NCBI RefSeq assembly: GCF_014637175.1
Contig: NZ_BMEV01000005.1
Location: 1-64,000, forward strand
Length of the DNA stretch: 64,000 nucleotides
Reading direction: 5' to 3'
Source: Compostibacillus humi
Lineage (GTDB): Bacteria > Bacillota > Bacilli > Bacillales > Amphibacillaceae
How positions within the stretch are numbered: position 1 is the first letter of the stretch; each line of letters opens with the position of its first letter. Positions 52,381-61,859 of this stretch are shown here, one piece after another. Position numbers and translations under genes: made by a program. The notes below the pieces were generated by a model, which ran no database searches, was not told the DNA's origin, and saw nothing but the letters and a program-made list of their open reading frames with translations.

Positions 52381-53841
52381 ATGGAAACGTTAATTACGTT
52401 TATCGTCTATTTGGCCGGTATGCTTGCCATCGGAATTTACGGGTTTAGGAAAACGAGCAACATCGCCGACTATTTCCTCGGCGGGAGAAAGTTAGGGCCG
52501 GGTGTCGCTGCGTTAAGTGCCGGTGCATCCGATATGAGCGGCTGGCTGCTTCTCGGACTCCCTGGAGCGATTTATGCTTTCGGTCTTGTGGAAGCGTGGA
52601 TTGCTGTCGGGTTATCGATTGGAGCGTATTTAAACTGGCAACTTGTCGCGAAAAGGCTCCGGACGTACACAGAATTATCCAATGATTCCATTACCATTCC
52701 GGACTTTTTTGAAAACCGTTTCAAAGACAACACCCATATTCTCCGTACTGTTTCTGCCCTTGTCATCTTATTTTTCTTCACAATTTATACGGCTTCCGGA
52801 ATGACGGCCGGTGCAAAATTATTCAGTTCATCCTTCGACCTTACGTATACCCAAGGATTATGGATTGGTGCCATCGTCATTATTGCCTACACCTTTTTAG
52901 GCGGGTTTATTGCCGTAAGCTGGACGGACTTTATTCAAGGTATTTTAATGTTATTAGCTCTAATTATTTTACCGGTTGTGGCCATCAGTGAAATAGGCGG
53001 CTGGCAGGAAACGCTAAATATCGTCGGCCAGGCGAGCGAAGGACATCTGCAAATGGTGGCGGGTGTCAGTGCGATGGTCATTATTTCCAACTTGGCCTGG
53101 GGACTTGGTTACTTTGGCCAGCCCCATATTATCGTCCGTTTTATGGGAATCCGCTCCCATAAAGAAGTGCCAAAAGCCCGGTTTATCGGCATGACGTGGA
53201 TGGTTCTCGGATTGTACGGTGCCATTTTCGTCGGGTTTATCGGTTTTGCTCTTGCGCAAACAGGTGCCCTTACGCTAGGGGACGGGGAAGAAGTGTTTAT
53301 CTTAATGTCCCAAGTGCTCACCCATCCGGTTGTTGCCGGCGTACTCCTGGCAGCCATTTTGTCGGCGATTATGAGTACGGTCGACTCCCAGCTGCTCGTT
53401 TCTTCCTCGGCGCTGGCAGAGGACTTTTATAAAGGCATTTTCCGAAAAAATGCATCCAATAAAGAATTATTGTTTGTTTCCCGGCTGTCGATTTTAGTTA
53501 TTGCTGTGATTGCCCTGATTATCGGCAGCAATCCGGAAAATACAGTGCTTGGTCTTGTCAGCTACGCCTGGGCCGGATTTGGCGCATCTTTCGGTCCGTT
53601 AATTTTATTGTCTCTGTTCTGGAAACGGATTACGGCTATCGGCGCCATGGCCGGCATGATTGCCGGGGCGGTAACTGTCGTCATTTGGGGAAATATGAGC
53701 GGCGGTATTTTCGATTTATATGAAATTGTGCCAGGCTTTTTATTGAACTTAATTTTAGCCGTCGTTGTCAGCCTCTTTACGAAAGTTAAACCGGAAATGG
53801 AAGAGGAATTTGAACGAGCAAGGCAAATGGCGGAAAGCTGA
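52381..53841 (+). CDS. putP: Sodium/proline symporter (SSS family, PutP/OpuE-like)
   Basis: A 486-residue Na+/solute symporter with 12-13 helices. PutP-specific pieces are ADYFLGGRKLGPG near 30, ALSAGASDMSGWLLLGLPGAIYAFG near 45, the Na+ site region AILSAIMSTVDSQLLVSSSALAEDFYK near 322, and GYFGQPHIIVRFMGI near 240. ATG 52381 follows AAGGGGTGATC. It takes up proline, as nutrient or osmoprotectant; OpuE versus PutP roles cannot be separated. A 33-residue membrane peptide is encoded just upstream, and aldo/keto reductase copies lie on both sides. Confidence 0.9.
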   Translation: METLITFIVYLAGMLAIGIYGFRKTSNIADYFLGGRKLGPGVAALSAGASDMSGWLLLGLPGAIYAFGLVEAWIAVGLSIGAYLNWQLVAKRLRTYTELSNDSITIPDFFENRFKDNTHILRTVSALVILFFFTIYTASGMTAGAKLFSSSFDLTYTQGLWIGAIVIIAYTFLGGFIAVSWTDFIQGILMLLALIILPVVAISEIGGWQETLNIVGQASEGHLQMVAGVSAMVIISNLAWGLGYFGQPHIIVRFMGIRSHKEVPKARFIGMTWMVLGLYGAIFVGFIGFALAQTGALTLGDGEEVFILMSQVLTHPVVAGVLLAAILSAIMSTVDSQLLVSSSALAEDFYKGIFRKNASNKELLFVSRLSILVIAVIALIIGSNPENTVLGLVSYAWAGFGASFGPLILLSLFWKRITAIGAMAGMIAGAVTVVIWGNMSGGIFDLYEIVPGFLLNLILAVVVSLFTKVKPEMEEEFERARQMAES

Positions 53842-53945
53842 GTTGTTTGAAATCCGCTTCTTCCCAGGAAGGAGCGGATGTTTATATGGATTGGGAAAAT
53901 TATGATATGATTTAGTCACACAACGTCATTGCGGGAGGGATTTTG

Positions 53946-54773
53946 GTGATAACTAGTTTGCAGGATAGAGTGCAATTACATAACGGAGTAACCATGCCTG
54001 GCTTTGGCCTCGGGGTGTATAAAGTAGAAAACGGCAAGACGACGATCGAATCGGTGCGGGCAGCCATCGAGCATGGCTACCGGCTTATCGATACTGCTTC
54101 TTATTATGAAAACGAAGAAGGGGTCGGCATCGGGGTAAAAGAGTCGGGCGTTCCGCGGGAAGAGCTGTTCATCACTACGAAAGTGTGGAACGACCAGCAC
54201 GGGTACGACAATACGCTCCGAGCCTTCGATGACAGCCTGAAAAAGCTCGGTATGGATTATGTTGATTTGTATTTAATTCACTGGCCGGTAACGGGAAAGT
54301 TTCCGGAAACGTGGAAAGCGCTGGAAAGGCTGTATGATGAAGGGGTTGTACGGGCAATTGGGGTGAGCAACTTTCACGTTCATCATTTGGAAAAATTGTT
54401 TGTCCGCGCCAACGAGAAGCCGGTGGTGAATCAGGTGGAATGCCACCCACACTTAACCCAGGAAGAACTGAGAGCTTTTTGCGAAAAGGAAAACATCCAA
54501 ATGGAAGCTTGGTCCCCGCTGAAAAAGGCGCGTATTCTCGATCTGCCGCTATTCGTGGAACTCGGGGAAAAATACGGCAAAACACCTGCCCAAATTATTT
54601 TGCGCTGGCACGTGCAAAACAACATTATTCCGATTCCAAAGTCAACGAAGCCGTAGCGCATTAAGGAAAATGCGGATATTTTCGATTTTTCCTTAACGGA
54701 AGCGGAAATGGAACAAATCAGCGGATTGAATATCAACGACCGGTGCGGATCCAACCCGGATACCTTTGTATAA
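53946..54773 (+). pseudogene. Aldo/keto reductase copy broken by an in-frame TAG
   Basis: The frame from GTG 53946 aligns with the intact reductase at 51261 over its whole length (275 codons in both). At codon 237 (54654-54656) TAG replaces GAG, the Glu of KPERI in the intact copy; reading continues after it to TAA at 54771. All catalytic residues lie before the stop, but the last 39 residues, which shape the cofactor and substrate pocket, would be lost. Ribosome site GGAGGGA precedes the GTG. A truncated 236-residue product with some activity cannot be ruled out. Confidence 0.88.
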
Positions 54774-54779
54774 AAGCGG

Positions 54780-54818
54780 AACGGAGAAATGCGAAAGCAG
54801 CATTTCTCCGTTTTTTTG
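54780..54818 (+). terminator. Rho-independent terminator
   Basis: A 12-bp stem ACGGAGAAATGC/GCATTTCTCCGT with a 7-nt loop and TTTTTTT tail. It is similar in design to the terminator after the intact paralogue. Confidence 0.9.
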
Positions 54819-54837
54819 ATGCTGTAGTGCGCGGGAA

Positions 54838-56345
54838 CGCTGAAAACTTTTTTGGTGCGTTACAAAAAACGGGAGAAGCGCTGAAATAAATGGAAGAGCG
54901 CTGAAATGATGTTGAAAATCGCTGAAAACTGCAGAAGCGCTGAAAAATTTTTAAGAGAGTTAGAAAAAACGGAAGAACCGCCGAAAAATATTGAGGACCG
55001 TCGAAATATTTCGCATTATCGCCGAAATATGCAGGACCGCTGAAAAATTTTTAAGAGAGTTAGAAAAAACGGAAGAAGCGCTGAAAAAATATTGAGGACC
55101 GCCGAAAAATTTCGCAATATCGCTGAAATACGCCGGAGCGCTGAAAAAATTTTGAGAGAGTTAGAAAAAACGGAAGAAGCGCTGAAAAAATATTGAGGAC
55201 CGCCGAAAAATTTCGCAATATCGCTGAAATACGCCGGAGCGCTGAAAAAATTTTGAGAGAGTTAGAAAAAACGGAAGAACCGCTGAAAAAATATTGAGGA
55301 ACGCCGAAATATTTCGCAACACCGCCGAAATACGCAGGACCGCTGAAAAAATTTTGAGAGAGTTAGAAAAAACGGAAGAAGCGCCGAAAAATTTTGAGGA
55401 AAGCCGAAATATTTCGCATTATCGCCGAAATATGCAGGAACGCTGAAAAATTTTAAAGAGAGTTAGAAAAAACGGAAGAAGCGCTGAAAAAATATTGAGG
55501 AACGCCGAAATATTTCGCATTATCGCTGAAAACTGCAGAAGCGCTGAAAAATTTTTAAGAGAGTTAGAAAAAACGGAAGAAGCGCCGAAAAATGTTGAGG
55601 ACCGCCGAAATATTTCGCATTATCGCCGAAATATGCAGGACCGCTGAAAAAAATTTATGATAGTTAGAAAAAACGGAAGAACCGCCGAAAAATATTGAGG
55701 ACCGCCGAAATATTTCGCAATATCGCTGAAATACGCAGGACCGCTGAAAAATTTTAAGAGAGTTAGAAAAAACGGAAGAACCGCTGAAAAAATATTGAGG
55801 ACCGCCGAAAAATTTCGCAATATCGCTGAAATACGCAGGACCGCTGAAAAATTTTTAAGAGAGTTAGAAAAAACGGTAGAACCGCCGAAAAAATATTGAG
55901 GACCGCCGAAAAATTCCCCCAAACCGCCGAAATACGCCGGACCGCCGAAAAATTTTTATGAACGCTCGAAAAAACGTGAGGACCGCCGAAAAATATTGAG
56001 GACCGCTGAAATATTTCGCAATATCGCTGAAATACGCCGGAGCGCTTAAAAAATTTTAAGAGAGTTAGAAAAAACGGAAGAACCACTGAAAAAATATTGA
56101 GGACCGTCGAAATATTTCGCATTATCGCCGAAATATGCAGGACCGCCGAAAAAATTTTAAGAGAGTTAGAAAAAACGGAAGAAGCGCCGAAAAATGTTGA
56201 GGACTGCCGAAAAATTTCGCAATATCGCTGAAATACGCCGGAGCGCTGAAAAATTTTTATGAACGCTCGAAAAAACGGGAGGACCGCCGAAATAATTAAA
56301 TACGCGCCGAAATCCTGCTGCCAACCGCCGATTTCCGAAAAACAT
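54838..56345. repeat. Tandem array with a unit of about 100 bp, about 14 copies
   Basis: The marker GAGAGTTAGAAAAAACGG (or a close variant) recurs at 99-101 bp steps from about 54955 to 56261. Inside each unit a shorter motif CGC(T/C)GAAA, usually led by ACC, AAG or ATC, returns every 20-25 bp, so the array is nested. Units drift gradually and contain swaps such as CCGGAGCG versus CAGGACCG. The minus strand has long open frames across it because of composition, but these shift with the 99-101 bp period and lack ribosome sites. Confidence 0.95.
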
Positions 56346-56735
56346 TCTATCGTATTTCCCATAAGAAAAATAAACGGCAGAATCCATACGGAAATTCCAG
56401 GGACAAACTGCCGAGGTTCAGTAAACCAAACATACTAGCGGGCTAGCCCCGGAATAAGATAGCGAGCCCGAGCAACAGCGTGATAAAAATAAGTCCCGTT
56501 CCGTTTCAGCCTAACTCTGAAACTAAATCAAACAAACTTCCATGCTGTGCCCCAAGCGGCATCAATCAACGTACTTAACGGATGATGCTCCCCTTCCTTA
56601 TTTCTCCGTTTTTCGTCATCACGCAAATCCCCAAGCATCCTCCGGTAAAACAACCCGAGTCAACAACCGATAGGCACAAGTTACAAAATACTTTACAATA
56701 GATGGAGAGGATTGTCATGAAAAAGGGGAAAACAG
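56346..56735. other. Gene-free spacer
   Basis: About 390 bp after the repeat array without a supportable gene. It has moderate GC content, a few short frames and no clear terminator. TACAAT near 56693 may be a -10 box for the lipoprotein gene, but no -35 box fits well. Confidence 0.4.
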
Positions 56736-57194
56736 ATGAAAAAACGGGGAATCGTTCTTGCATTTTTTACTGCCATTCTTTTAACCGGCTGCATGAATCC
56801 GTCTTACGTTCATGTCGTGGAAGATATGTACCGGGCGGCGGTGAGCGAGGATTGGGAACGGGCAGCTTCTTATTTCTCCAAGGAGTTTTTCGCGGAACGG
56901 GAGCCGATGGAACAATTTTTGGAAGAAATAGCGTGGGCTGTGAGAGAAATGGAAGGCGCAGACATGATGAATTCCCGCGAACTGAAGCGCAAACAAATTA
57001 GCAATGAACTGACCGAAGAGCTCGATGAACAATATGGGGAAAATTGGCGTCTCGTTGTCAGTCAAAGTGTAGACGATACGGTCATGCTCTGGGTCGTGCA
57101 AAAGGGAGCGGACCAATATTATATTGCTGACGGAAAACAGATTTCTGCAAAAGTGTATCGGGAAGAGGTGCTTATCGGGAAAAAGCTCCATTGA
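56736..57194 (+). CDS. Small lipoprotein of unknown function
   Basis: A 152-residue protein with a signal peptide ending in the lipobox LTGC (Cys at 19), so it should be anchored outside the cytoplasmic membrane. The mature part is acidic and mixed alpha/beta (DWERAASYFSKEFFAEREP near 41), resembling the DUF4878/NTF2-like secreted domains, but I do not recognise a family with confidence. ATG 56736 follows AAAGGGGAAAAC. Confidence 0.7.
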   Translation: MKKRGIVLAFFTAILLTGCMNPSYVHVVEDMYRAAVSEDWERAASYFSKEFFAEREPMEQFLEEIAWAVREMEGADMMNSRELKRKQISNELTEELDEQYGENWRLVVSQSVDDTVMLWVVQKGADQYYIADGKQISAKVYREEVLIGKKLH

Positions 57195-57304
57195 TAATTG
57201 CCCTAAAATCTGGAAACAATGGAAAGAGTTTGAGTTAATTGCATGACACAGGAAACAAGCCTATGTCATAATAAAAGAAAATGATACAGATGGGAGATAC
57301 ATTG

Positions 57305-57607
57305 ATGAAAGTAAAAATTAACCGCAATGCAGCCAAAGAATTAAAGAAAATGCTGGAAACGGAAGAAGCACAGGGAAAAATGATCCGCATTTTTGTAACC
57401 CACATGCACGGAGACCACGCCCACTACGGCATCGATTTCGATACGCCGAAAGAGCATGATGAAATCGTAAAAACGGATAAAGGCATTGATATTCTTTTAG
57501 ATACACGGGAAGAATTTCTTGACGGCATTTGGATTCAATACTTTTATGTCGACAACGAAGGATTTGTCATTACGAATCCATCCAAAGGCGGCCATCACCA
57601 CCATTAA
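57305..57607 (+). CDS. HesB/IscA-like protein lacking cluster cysteines
   Basis: A 100-residue protein of the Fe-S biosynthesis (HesB/IscA) fold: NRNAAKELKKML at the N-terminus, HYGIDFDTPKEHDEIV in the middle and GFVITNPSKGGHHHH at the end. It contains no cysteine at all, whereas IscA/SufA need three. Instead it has THMHGDHAHY near residue 31 and a natural tail of four His. It could bind metal through His, but cannot assemble clusters by the normal route. ATG 57305 follows GGGAGA. An earlier in-frame ATG at 57281 lacks a good site. Confidence 0.75.
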   Translation: MKVKINRNAAKELKKMLETEEAQGKMIRIFVTHMHGDHAHYGIDFDTPKEHDEIVKTDKGIDILLDTREEFLDGIWIQYFYVDNEGFVITNPSKGGHHHH

Positions 57608-57656
57608 TCCGGGGACCATACACCCCGGCGACCATTAAATTGCAGTGCAAACAATG

Positions 57657-57687
57657 AACCCACACCAGGAAAGGTAGTGGGTTTTTT
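57657..57687 (+). terminator. Rho-independent terminator
   Basis: Stem AACCCAC/GTGGGTT with an inner CC/GG pair and TTTTTT tail. A separate hairpin CCGGGG/CCCCGG (57609-57628) lies between it and the stop codon. Confidence 0.8.
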
Positions 57688-57780
57688 CGCAACATAAATT
57701 CCCTGAATTTTCCTTAAATTGCAAATGACCGAATTTTCCCGGCCAGGAAAATTTACAAAAGTCGATAGGAGGCGAAGTAC

Positions 57781-59148
57781 ATGCTGGCGCTTGATATCCC
57801 GTATCGGGATAAAATTATCGAAGCAATTGTGGAAAACCCGAACTACTGTATAGTTGCCGTGGATGCGGAAGGGTACGTCACGTTTTTAAGCAAGACGTAC
57901 TGTGAATTTTTGGAAACGACGCTGGAGGAATCCCTGGGCAAGCACGTCACCGAGGTCATTGAAAACACAAGGATGCATATCGTCGTAAAAACGGGAAAAG
58001 AGGAAATTGCCGATTTGCAGTACATCCGGGGCAATTATATGATCGCTAGCCGGATTCCCGTTTGGGTCGAAGGAAAAGTAATCGGTGCAGTCGGCTTCGT
58101 CCTGTACCGGGATACGAAGGAATGGCAGGAGATGAACAGCCATATCCGGGCATTGCTGCAGCAGCTGGAACATTTCCGCAAACAGTTAAGGGTCAAACAC
58201 GGCATCACGTACACGATTCACGATATTGTCGGGAACTCCCGGGAAATCCAGCTTTTAAAGGAAAAAATTAAAAAAATCGCCCCGAGTGACGTCTCTGTCT
58301 TAATCCGGGGAGAAAGCGGCACAGGGAAAGAGCTGTTCGCCCATAGCATTCATCATTTAAGCGACCGGAGCAACAAACCTTTCGTTTCCATTAACTGCGC
58401 TTCCATCCCGGAACATTTATTGGAGTCGGAGCTGTTTGGCTATGAGGAAGGGGCGTTTACCGGAGCGAAAAAGGGCGGAAAGCCGGGGAAATTCCAGCTG
58501 GCCCACGGAGGGACGCTCTTTCTTGATGAAATCGGCGACATGCCGTTAAGCGCCCAAGTGAAAATCTTGCGGGTACTTCAGGAGGGAGAAGTACAGCCTG
58601 TCGGCAGCACGGAAACCCAAAAGGTCGATGTGCGGATCATCGCGGCGACCAATCAGCCGCTCGAAAAATTAATTGAAGAAAATAAGTTCCGGAAAGATTT
58701 ATTTTACCGGATTAATGTCGTCCAGCTCACCGTTCCGCCTCTCCGGGAAAGACGGAAGGACATCCGGATTCTCGCCAAATACTTTTTGCATAAAGTTTCG
58801 GTACGGGTAGGAAAACGGGTCGTGGATTTAGATGAAGAAGTAATTGAGAAATTTTTACAGTATTCCTGGCCGGGCAATATTCGCGAACTGGAAAATTTAA
58901 TCGAAGCGACTGTCCATTTAACGAATAAGGAGCGGATTGGACTGAAAGATTTGCCGGATTACTTTTCCTTCGATGACGGGGAAGAGGAATATAGCGGCAC
59001 GTTAAAGGAAGTCGTAGAGAAGGCGGAAAAACAGGCGATCCTGCAGGCGCTCAGAAAAACGAACGGCGACAAATTGGAGGCGGCGAAACTGTTAGGCATC
59101 GGGAAATCGAGCTTTTACGAAAAAATGAAAAAATATGAGGTGGAGTAA
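57781..59148 (+). CDS. Sigma-54-dependent transcriptional activator (PAS, AAA+, Fis HTH)
   Basis: A 455-residue enhancer-binding protein. An N-terminal PAS-like sensor spans about 12-118. The AAA+ domain has Walker A GESGTGKE (177-184), the sigma-54 contact loop GAFTGA (224-229) and Walker B LFLDE (246-250). The C-terminal Fis-type HTH ends with KLEAAKLLGIGKSSFYEKMKK. The gene precedes a consensus -24/-12 promoter driving a 3-hydroxybutyrate dehydrogenase and permease, so it is very probably their activator. ATG 57781 follows GATAGGAGGCG. Confidence 0.93.
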   Translation: MLALDIPYRDKIIEAIVENPNYCIVAVDAEGYVTFLSKTYCEFLETTLEESLGKHVTEVIENTRMHIVVKTGKEEIADLQYIRGNYMIASRIPVWVEGKVIGAVGFVLYRDTKEWQEMNSHIRALLQQLEHFRKQLRVKHGITYTIHDIVGNSREIQLLKEKIKKIAPSDVSVLIRGESGTGKELFAHSIHHLSDRSNKPFVSINCASIPEHLLESELFGYEEGAFTGAKKGGKPGKFQLAHGGTLFLDEIGDMPLSAQVKILRVLQEGEVQPVGSTETQKVDVRIIAATNQPLEKLIEENKFRKDLFYRINVVQLTVPPLRERRKDIRILAKYFLHKVSVRVGKRVVDLDEEVIEKFLQYSWPGNIRELENLIEATVHLTNKERIGLKDLPDYFSFDDGEEEYSGTLKEVVEKAEKQAILQALRKTNGDKLEAAKLLGIGKSSFYEKMKKYEVE

Positions 59149-59164
59149 CCCGCTTTCCGCATTG

Positions 59165-59180
59165 CCGGAATATTTTCCGG
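59165..59180. promoter_or_regulatory. Candidate activator binding site (UAS)
   Basis: Perfect inverted repeat CCGGAATATTTTCCGG about 140 bp upstream of the -24/-12 promoter. The distance suits an enhancer site for the sigma-54 activator encoded just before it. Confidence 0.5.
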
Positions 59181-59231
59181 AAAAATGGAAGGCGCAAAAC
59201 GTTAGTAACGAAAGGCCTGCTCTTCTTTCAA

Positions 59232-59274
59232 CCTAATGTTCCAGAATTATGGAATATTAGGTTTTTATTTTTTT
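59232..59274 (+). terminator. Rho-independent terminator of the activator gene
   Basis: Stem CCTAATGTTCC/GGAATATTAGG with one mismatch and a long T-rich tail (TTTTTATTTTTTT). Its near-symmetry could also serve as a second activator site. Confidence 0.75.
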
Positions 59275-59316
59275 GGCAAAAGACAGGCAAATACAGACTT
59301 TGACAATTTTGTGACA

Positions 59317-59333
59317 TTGGCATAAAATTTGCA
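59317..59333 (+). promoter_or_regulatory. Sigma-54 (-24/-12) promoter
   Basis: TTGGCATAAAATTTGCA has the invariant GG (59319-59320) and GC (59331-59332) exactly 10 bp apart, and matches YTGGCAC-N5-TTGCW apart from one base. It lies about 115 bp ahead of the dehydrogenase start and just downstream of a sigma-54 activator gene. Confidence 0.88.
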
Positions 59334-59446
59334 GAATAAAGGCAAAGGAGGTGGACGGAGCAGGAAGTGCGTTTTATTTATTGAAAACGGTTGCAAGCTA
59401 AGGTATGGACATCCATGATGGCAGAAATATAGGGGAGGAATGGGAA

Positions 59447-60223
59447 TTGGTGAAAGATAAAGTTGTATTTGTAACAGGGGCAGCAAGCGGAATTGGCTAT
59501 CAGGTTGCGTTGGAGTTTGCAAAGAACGGGGCGAAGGTAGCCTTTACCGATGTCAATGAAGAAAAACTCCAGGCCGCAGTAAAAGATTTGCAGGAGCAAG
59601 GCTACGACTGTATCGGCATTAAATGCGATGTCACATCGGAGGAGGATATTCAGCAGGCGATTAACGAGACGGTGGAAAAATACGGCCGGTTGGACGTGCT
59701 GTTTAATAACGCGGGCCTGCAGCACGTTTCCAATATTGAAGATTTTCCTACCGAAAAATTTGAATTCATGTTAAAGGTGATGCTTGTCGGGCCGTTCATT
59801 GCCATTAAACATGCATTCCCGATCATGAAAAAGCAAGGGTTTGGCCGGATTATTAACATGGCATCGATCAACGGCTTAATCGGTTTTGCTGGAAAATCGG
59901 CTTACAACAGTGCGAAGCATGGGATTATCGGTTTGACGAAAGTAGCGGCACTGGAAGCAGCAGACCATGGCATTACGGTAAACGCCATTTGCCCGGGATA
60001 TGTAGATACGCCGCTTGTAAGAGGACAATTTGATGATTTGGCAAAAACCCGGAACGTGCCGGTGGAAAACGTATTGGAAGAAGTGCTTTACCCGCTCGTT
60101 CCGCAAAAACGGCTGCTGGCAGTACAGGAAATTGCCGATTACGCTTTATTTTTAGCTAGTGAGAAGGCAAAAGGGGTGACCGGCCAGGCAGTCGTCATCG
60201 ATGGGGGATATACGGCGCAGTAA
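59447..60223 (+). CDS. 3-hydroxybutyrate dehydrogenase (SDR)
   Basis: A 258-residue SDR of the D-beta-hydroxybutyrate dehydrogenase type: VTGAASGIGYQVA near 9, NNAGLQHVSNIEDFPTEKF near 87, Ser in INMASINGLIGF near 139, YNSAKHGIIGLTK near 153 and the CPGYVDTPLV segment near 183, typical of BDH. It oxidises (R)-3-hydroxybutyrate to acetoacetate. GGGGAGG sets the start at TTG 59447 (or GTG 59450). It is followed by a GntP-type permease and is driven by the sigma-54 promoter upstream, linking it to ketone-body or PHB-derived carbon use. Confidence 0.9.
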   Translation: MVKDKVVFVTGAASGIGYQVALEFAKNGAKVAFTDVNEEKLQAAVKDLQEQGYDCIGIKCDVTSEEDIQQAINETVEKYGRLDVLFNNAGLQHVSNIEDFPTEKFEFMLKVMLVGPFIAIKHAFPIMKKQGFGRIINMASINGLIGFAGKSAYNSAKHGIIGLTKVAALEAADHGITVNAICPGYVDTPLVRGQFDDLAKTRNVPVENVLEEVLYPLVPQKRLLAVQEIADYALFLASEKAKGVTGQAVVIDGGYTAQ

Positions 60224-60313
60224 TGTGCTGCGCTGGCTGTTGTCAATTCGTATAGGGACGAAGAAAAATGAAAGTTTCGTTTAACACTACAGACGGAACA
60301 AAGGGGGAATACA

Positions 60314-61597
60314 ATGCTTGGCATTATTTTAGGTTTAATCGTGCTCATGGTGCTAGCCTACTTAGGCTGGTCCATCATCTGGGTTGCGCCGGTAGCTGCA
60401 GGGGTCGTTGCCCTGACCGGCGGCTTGGACTTGCTTGAAGCGTATACCGATACGTACATGAGCGGTTTTGTCAACTTTGCCAAACAATGGTTTCCGGTAT
60501 TTATGCTGAGTGCCGTGTTTGGTAAATTAATGGAAGAAACTGGCATGGCGAAATCCATTGCCATTTCCTTATCACGAATGATGGGGAAAGAACGGGCGGT
60601 ATTGGGCGTGCTCTTATCCTGCGCCGTTCTGACCTATGGCGGAATCAGCCTATTCGTCGTCGTTTTTGCGGTATATCCGTTGGCTCTTTCCATGTTCCGG
60701 GAAGCAAACATTAGCAGAAAATTGATTCCTGGAACGGTAGCCCTTGGCGCTTTTACCTTTACGATGACTGCCCTGCCGGGAACGCCGCAAATTCAAAACT
60801 TGATTCCGATCCAATATTTTGAAACTTCCCCAACCTCAGCACCGATTATGGGGATGGTTGCAGCGCTAATTATGGGCGTTGGCGGGTATTTTTATTTGAA
60901 ATGGCGGCAAAAGAAACTCGCCGAACAGGGAGAAGTATTCGATGAACCGAAGGATAACAATGCGCTGAAAATTGAAGGGGACAACCCGCATGTTCTCTTA
61001 TCAATCCTTCCGTTAATCACGGTTCTCGCAACATTAAATTTGTTGGATTGGCATATTATCGTCGCCCTTATCGCTGGTATTCTTTTAATTCTGATTCTTA
61101 ATATCCACCGAATTAAAGGATTTGTCAAAGCAATTAACACCGGGGCAATTGGTTCAGTAACCGCAATTATTAATACGAGTGCGGCGGTCGGATTCGGTAC
61201 CGTCGTTCAGGCTGTTCCCGGCTTTAACCGGTTAACGGAAATTTTACTCGGCATTCCGGGAAACCCGCTTATTTCGGAAGCTTTGGCGGTAAACCTGCTT
61301 GCAGGGGCAACCGGATCCGCCTCCGGGGGAATGGGGATTGCCTTGGAAGCCCTCGGGGCAAAGTATTATCAGGTTGCGATGGATACAGGCGTTAGTGTAG
61401 ACGCTTTCCACCGAATCGCATCCCTCGCATCCGGCGGATTGGATACGCTGCCGCATAATGGAGCAGTGCTTACGCTGTTAACGATTACCGGCATGTCCCA
61501 TAAAGACAGTTATAAAGATATTGCAGTCGTGTCCCTCGGCATTCCGGTTATTGCGACGATTGCAGCGATTATCCTTGCTTCCTTCGGCATATATTAA
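60314..61597 (+). CDS. GntP family permease (probable 3-hydroxybutyrate permease)
   Basis: A 427-residue transporter of the GntP family with 11-12 helices. Visible marks are TYGGISLFVVVFAVYPLA near 98, LPGTPQIQNLIPIQYF near 154, and the C-terminal ATGSASGGMGIALE near 333 and LDTLPHNGAVLTLL near 376. Members carry gluconate or D-3-hydroxybutyrate. Its place directly behind 3-hydroxybutyrate dehydrogenase favours the latter. ATG 60314 follows AAAGGGGGAA. Confidence 0.9.
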   Translation: MLGIILGLIVLMVLAYLGWSIIWVAPVAAGVVALTGGLDLLEAYTDTYMSGFVNFAKQWFPVFMLSAVFGKLMEETGMAKSIAISLSRMMGKERAVLGVLLSCAVLTYGGISLFVVVFAVYPLALSMFREANISRKLIPGTVALGAFTFTMTALPGTPQIQNLIPIQYFETSPTSAPIMGMVAALIMGVGGYFYLKWRQKKLAEQGEVFDEPKDNNALKIEGDNPHVLLSILPLITVLATLNLLDWHIIVALIAGILLILILNIHRIKGFVKAINTGAIGSVTAIINTSAAVGFGTVVQAVPGFNRLTEILLGIPGNPLISEALAVNLLAGATGSASGGMGIALEALGAKYYQVAMDTGVSVDAFHRIASLASGGLDTLPHNGAVLTLLTITGMSHKDSYKDIAVVSLGIPVIATIAAIILASFGIY

Positions 61598-61626
61598 TGG
61601 CTGCTTAAAGGATTGGCATGAAGGAG

Positions 61627-61656
61627 AGAGTCTCACCGAATGGTGGGGCTCTTTTG
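61627..61656 (+). terminator. Rho-independent terminator
   Basis: Stem AGAGTCTCACC/GGTGGGGCTCT with two G-T pairs, a 4-nt loop, and TTTTGTTTT tail. Confidence 0.75.
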
Positions 61657-61859
61657 TTTTGGGACAAAAGCGGTGAAGATTTAGACTCCTTACAAAAATC
61701 GACAAATATTTCCCGGGGAATGATTTTCCTTGACACTGAGCACCACATTCAACAAAATTCGGGAATCTCCCTGCCCCTAACGCACTTTCGACAAATAATG
61801 ACACGATTCAGCCTTGAACCCGTTTCGACAACCGGCCGACCGCGGGAGGCACTTTGATG

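Noticed and set aside
55620-56387. Long minus-strand open frames (up to about 200 codons) in the 100-bp repeat array
   Set aside because: They come from repeated AT-rich units without stops on that strand. The unit is 99-101 bp, so the frame shifts between copies, there is no ribosome site, and the product would be a low-complexity Phe/Ser/Leu string.
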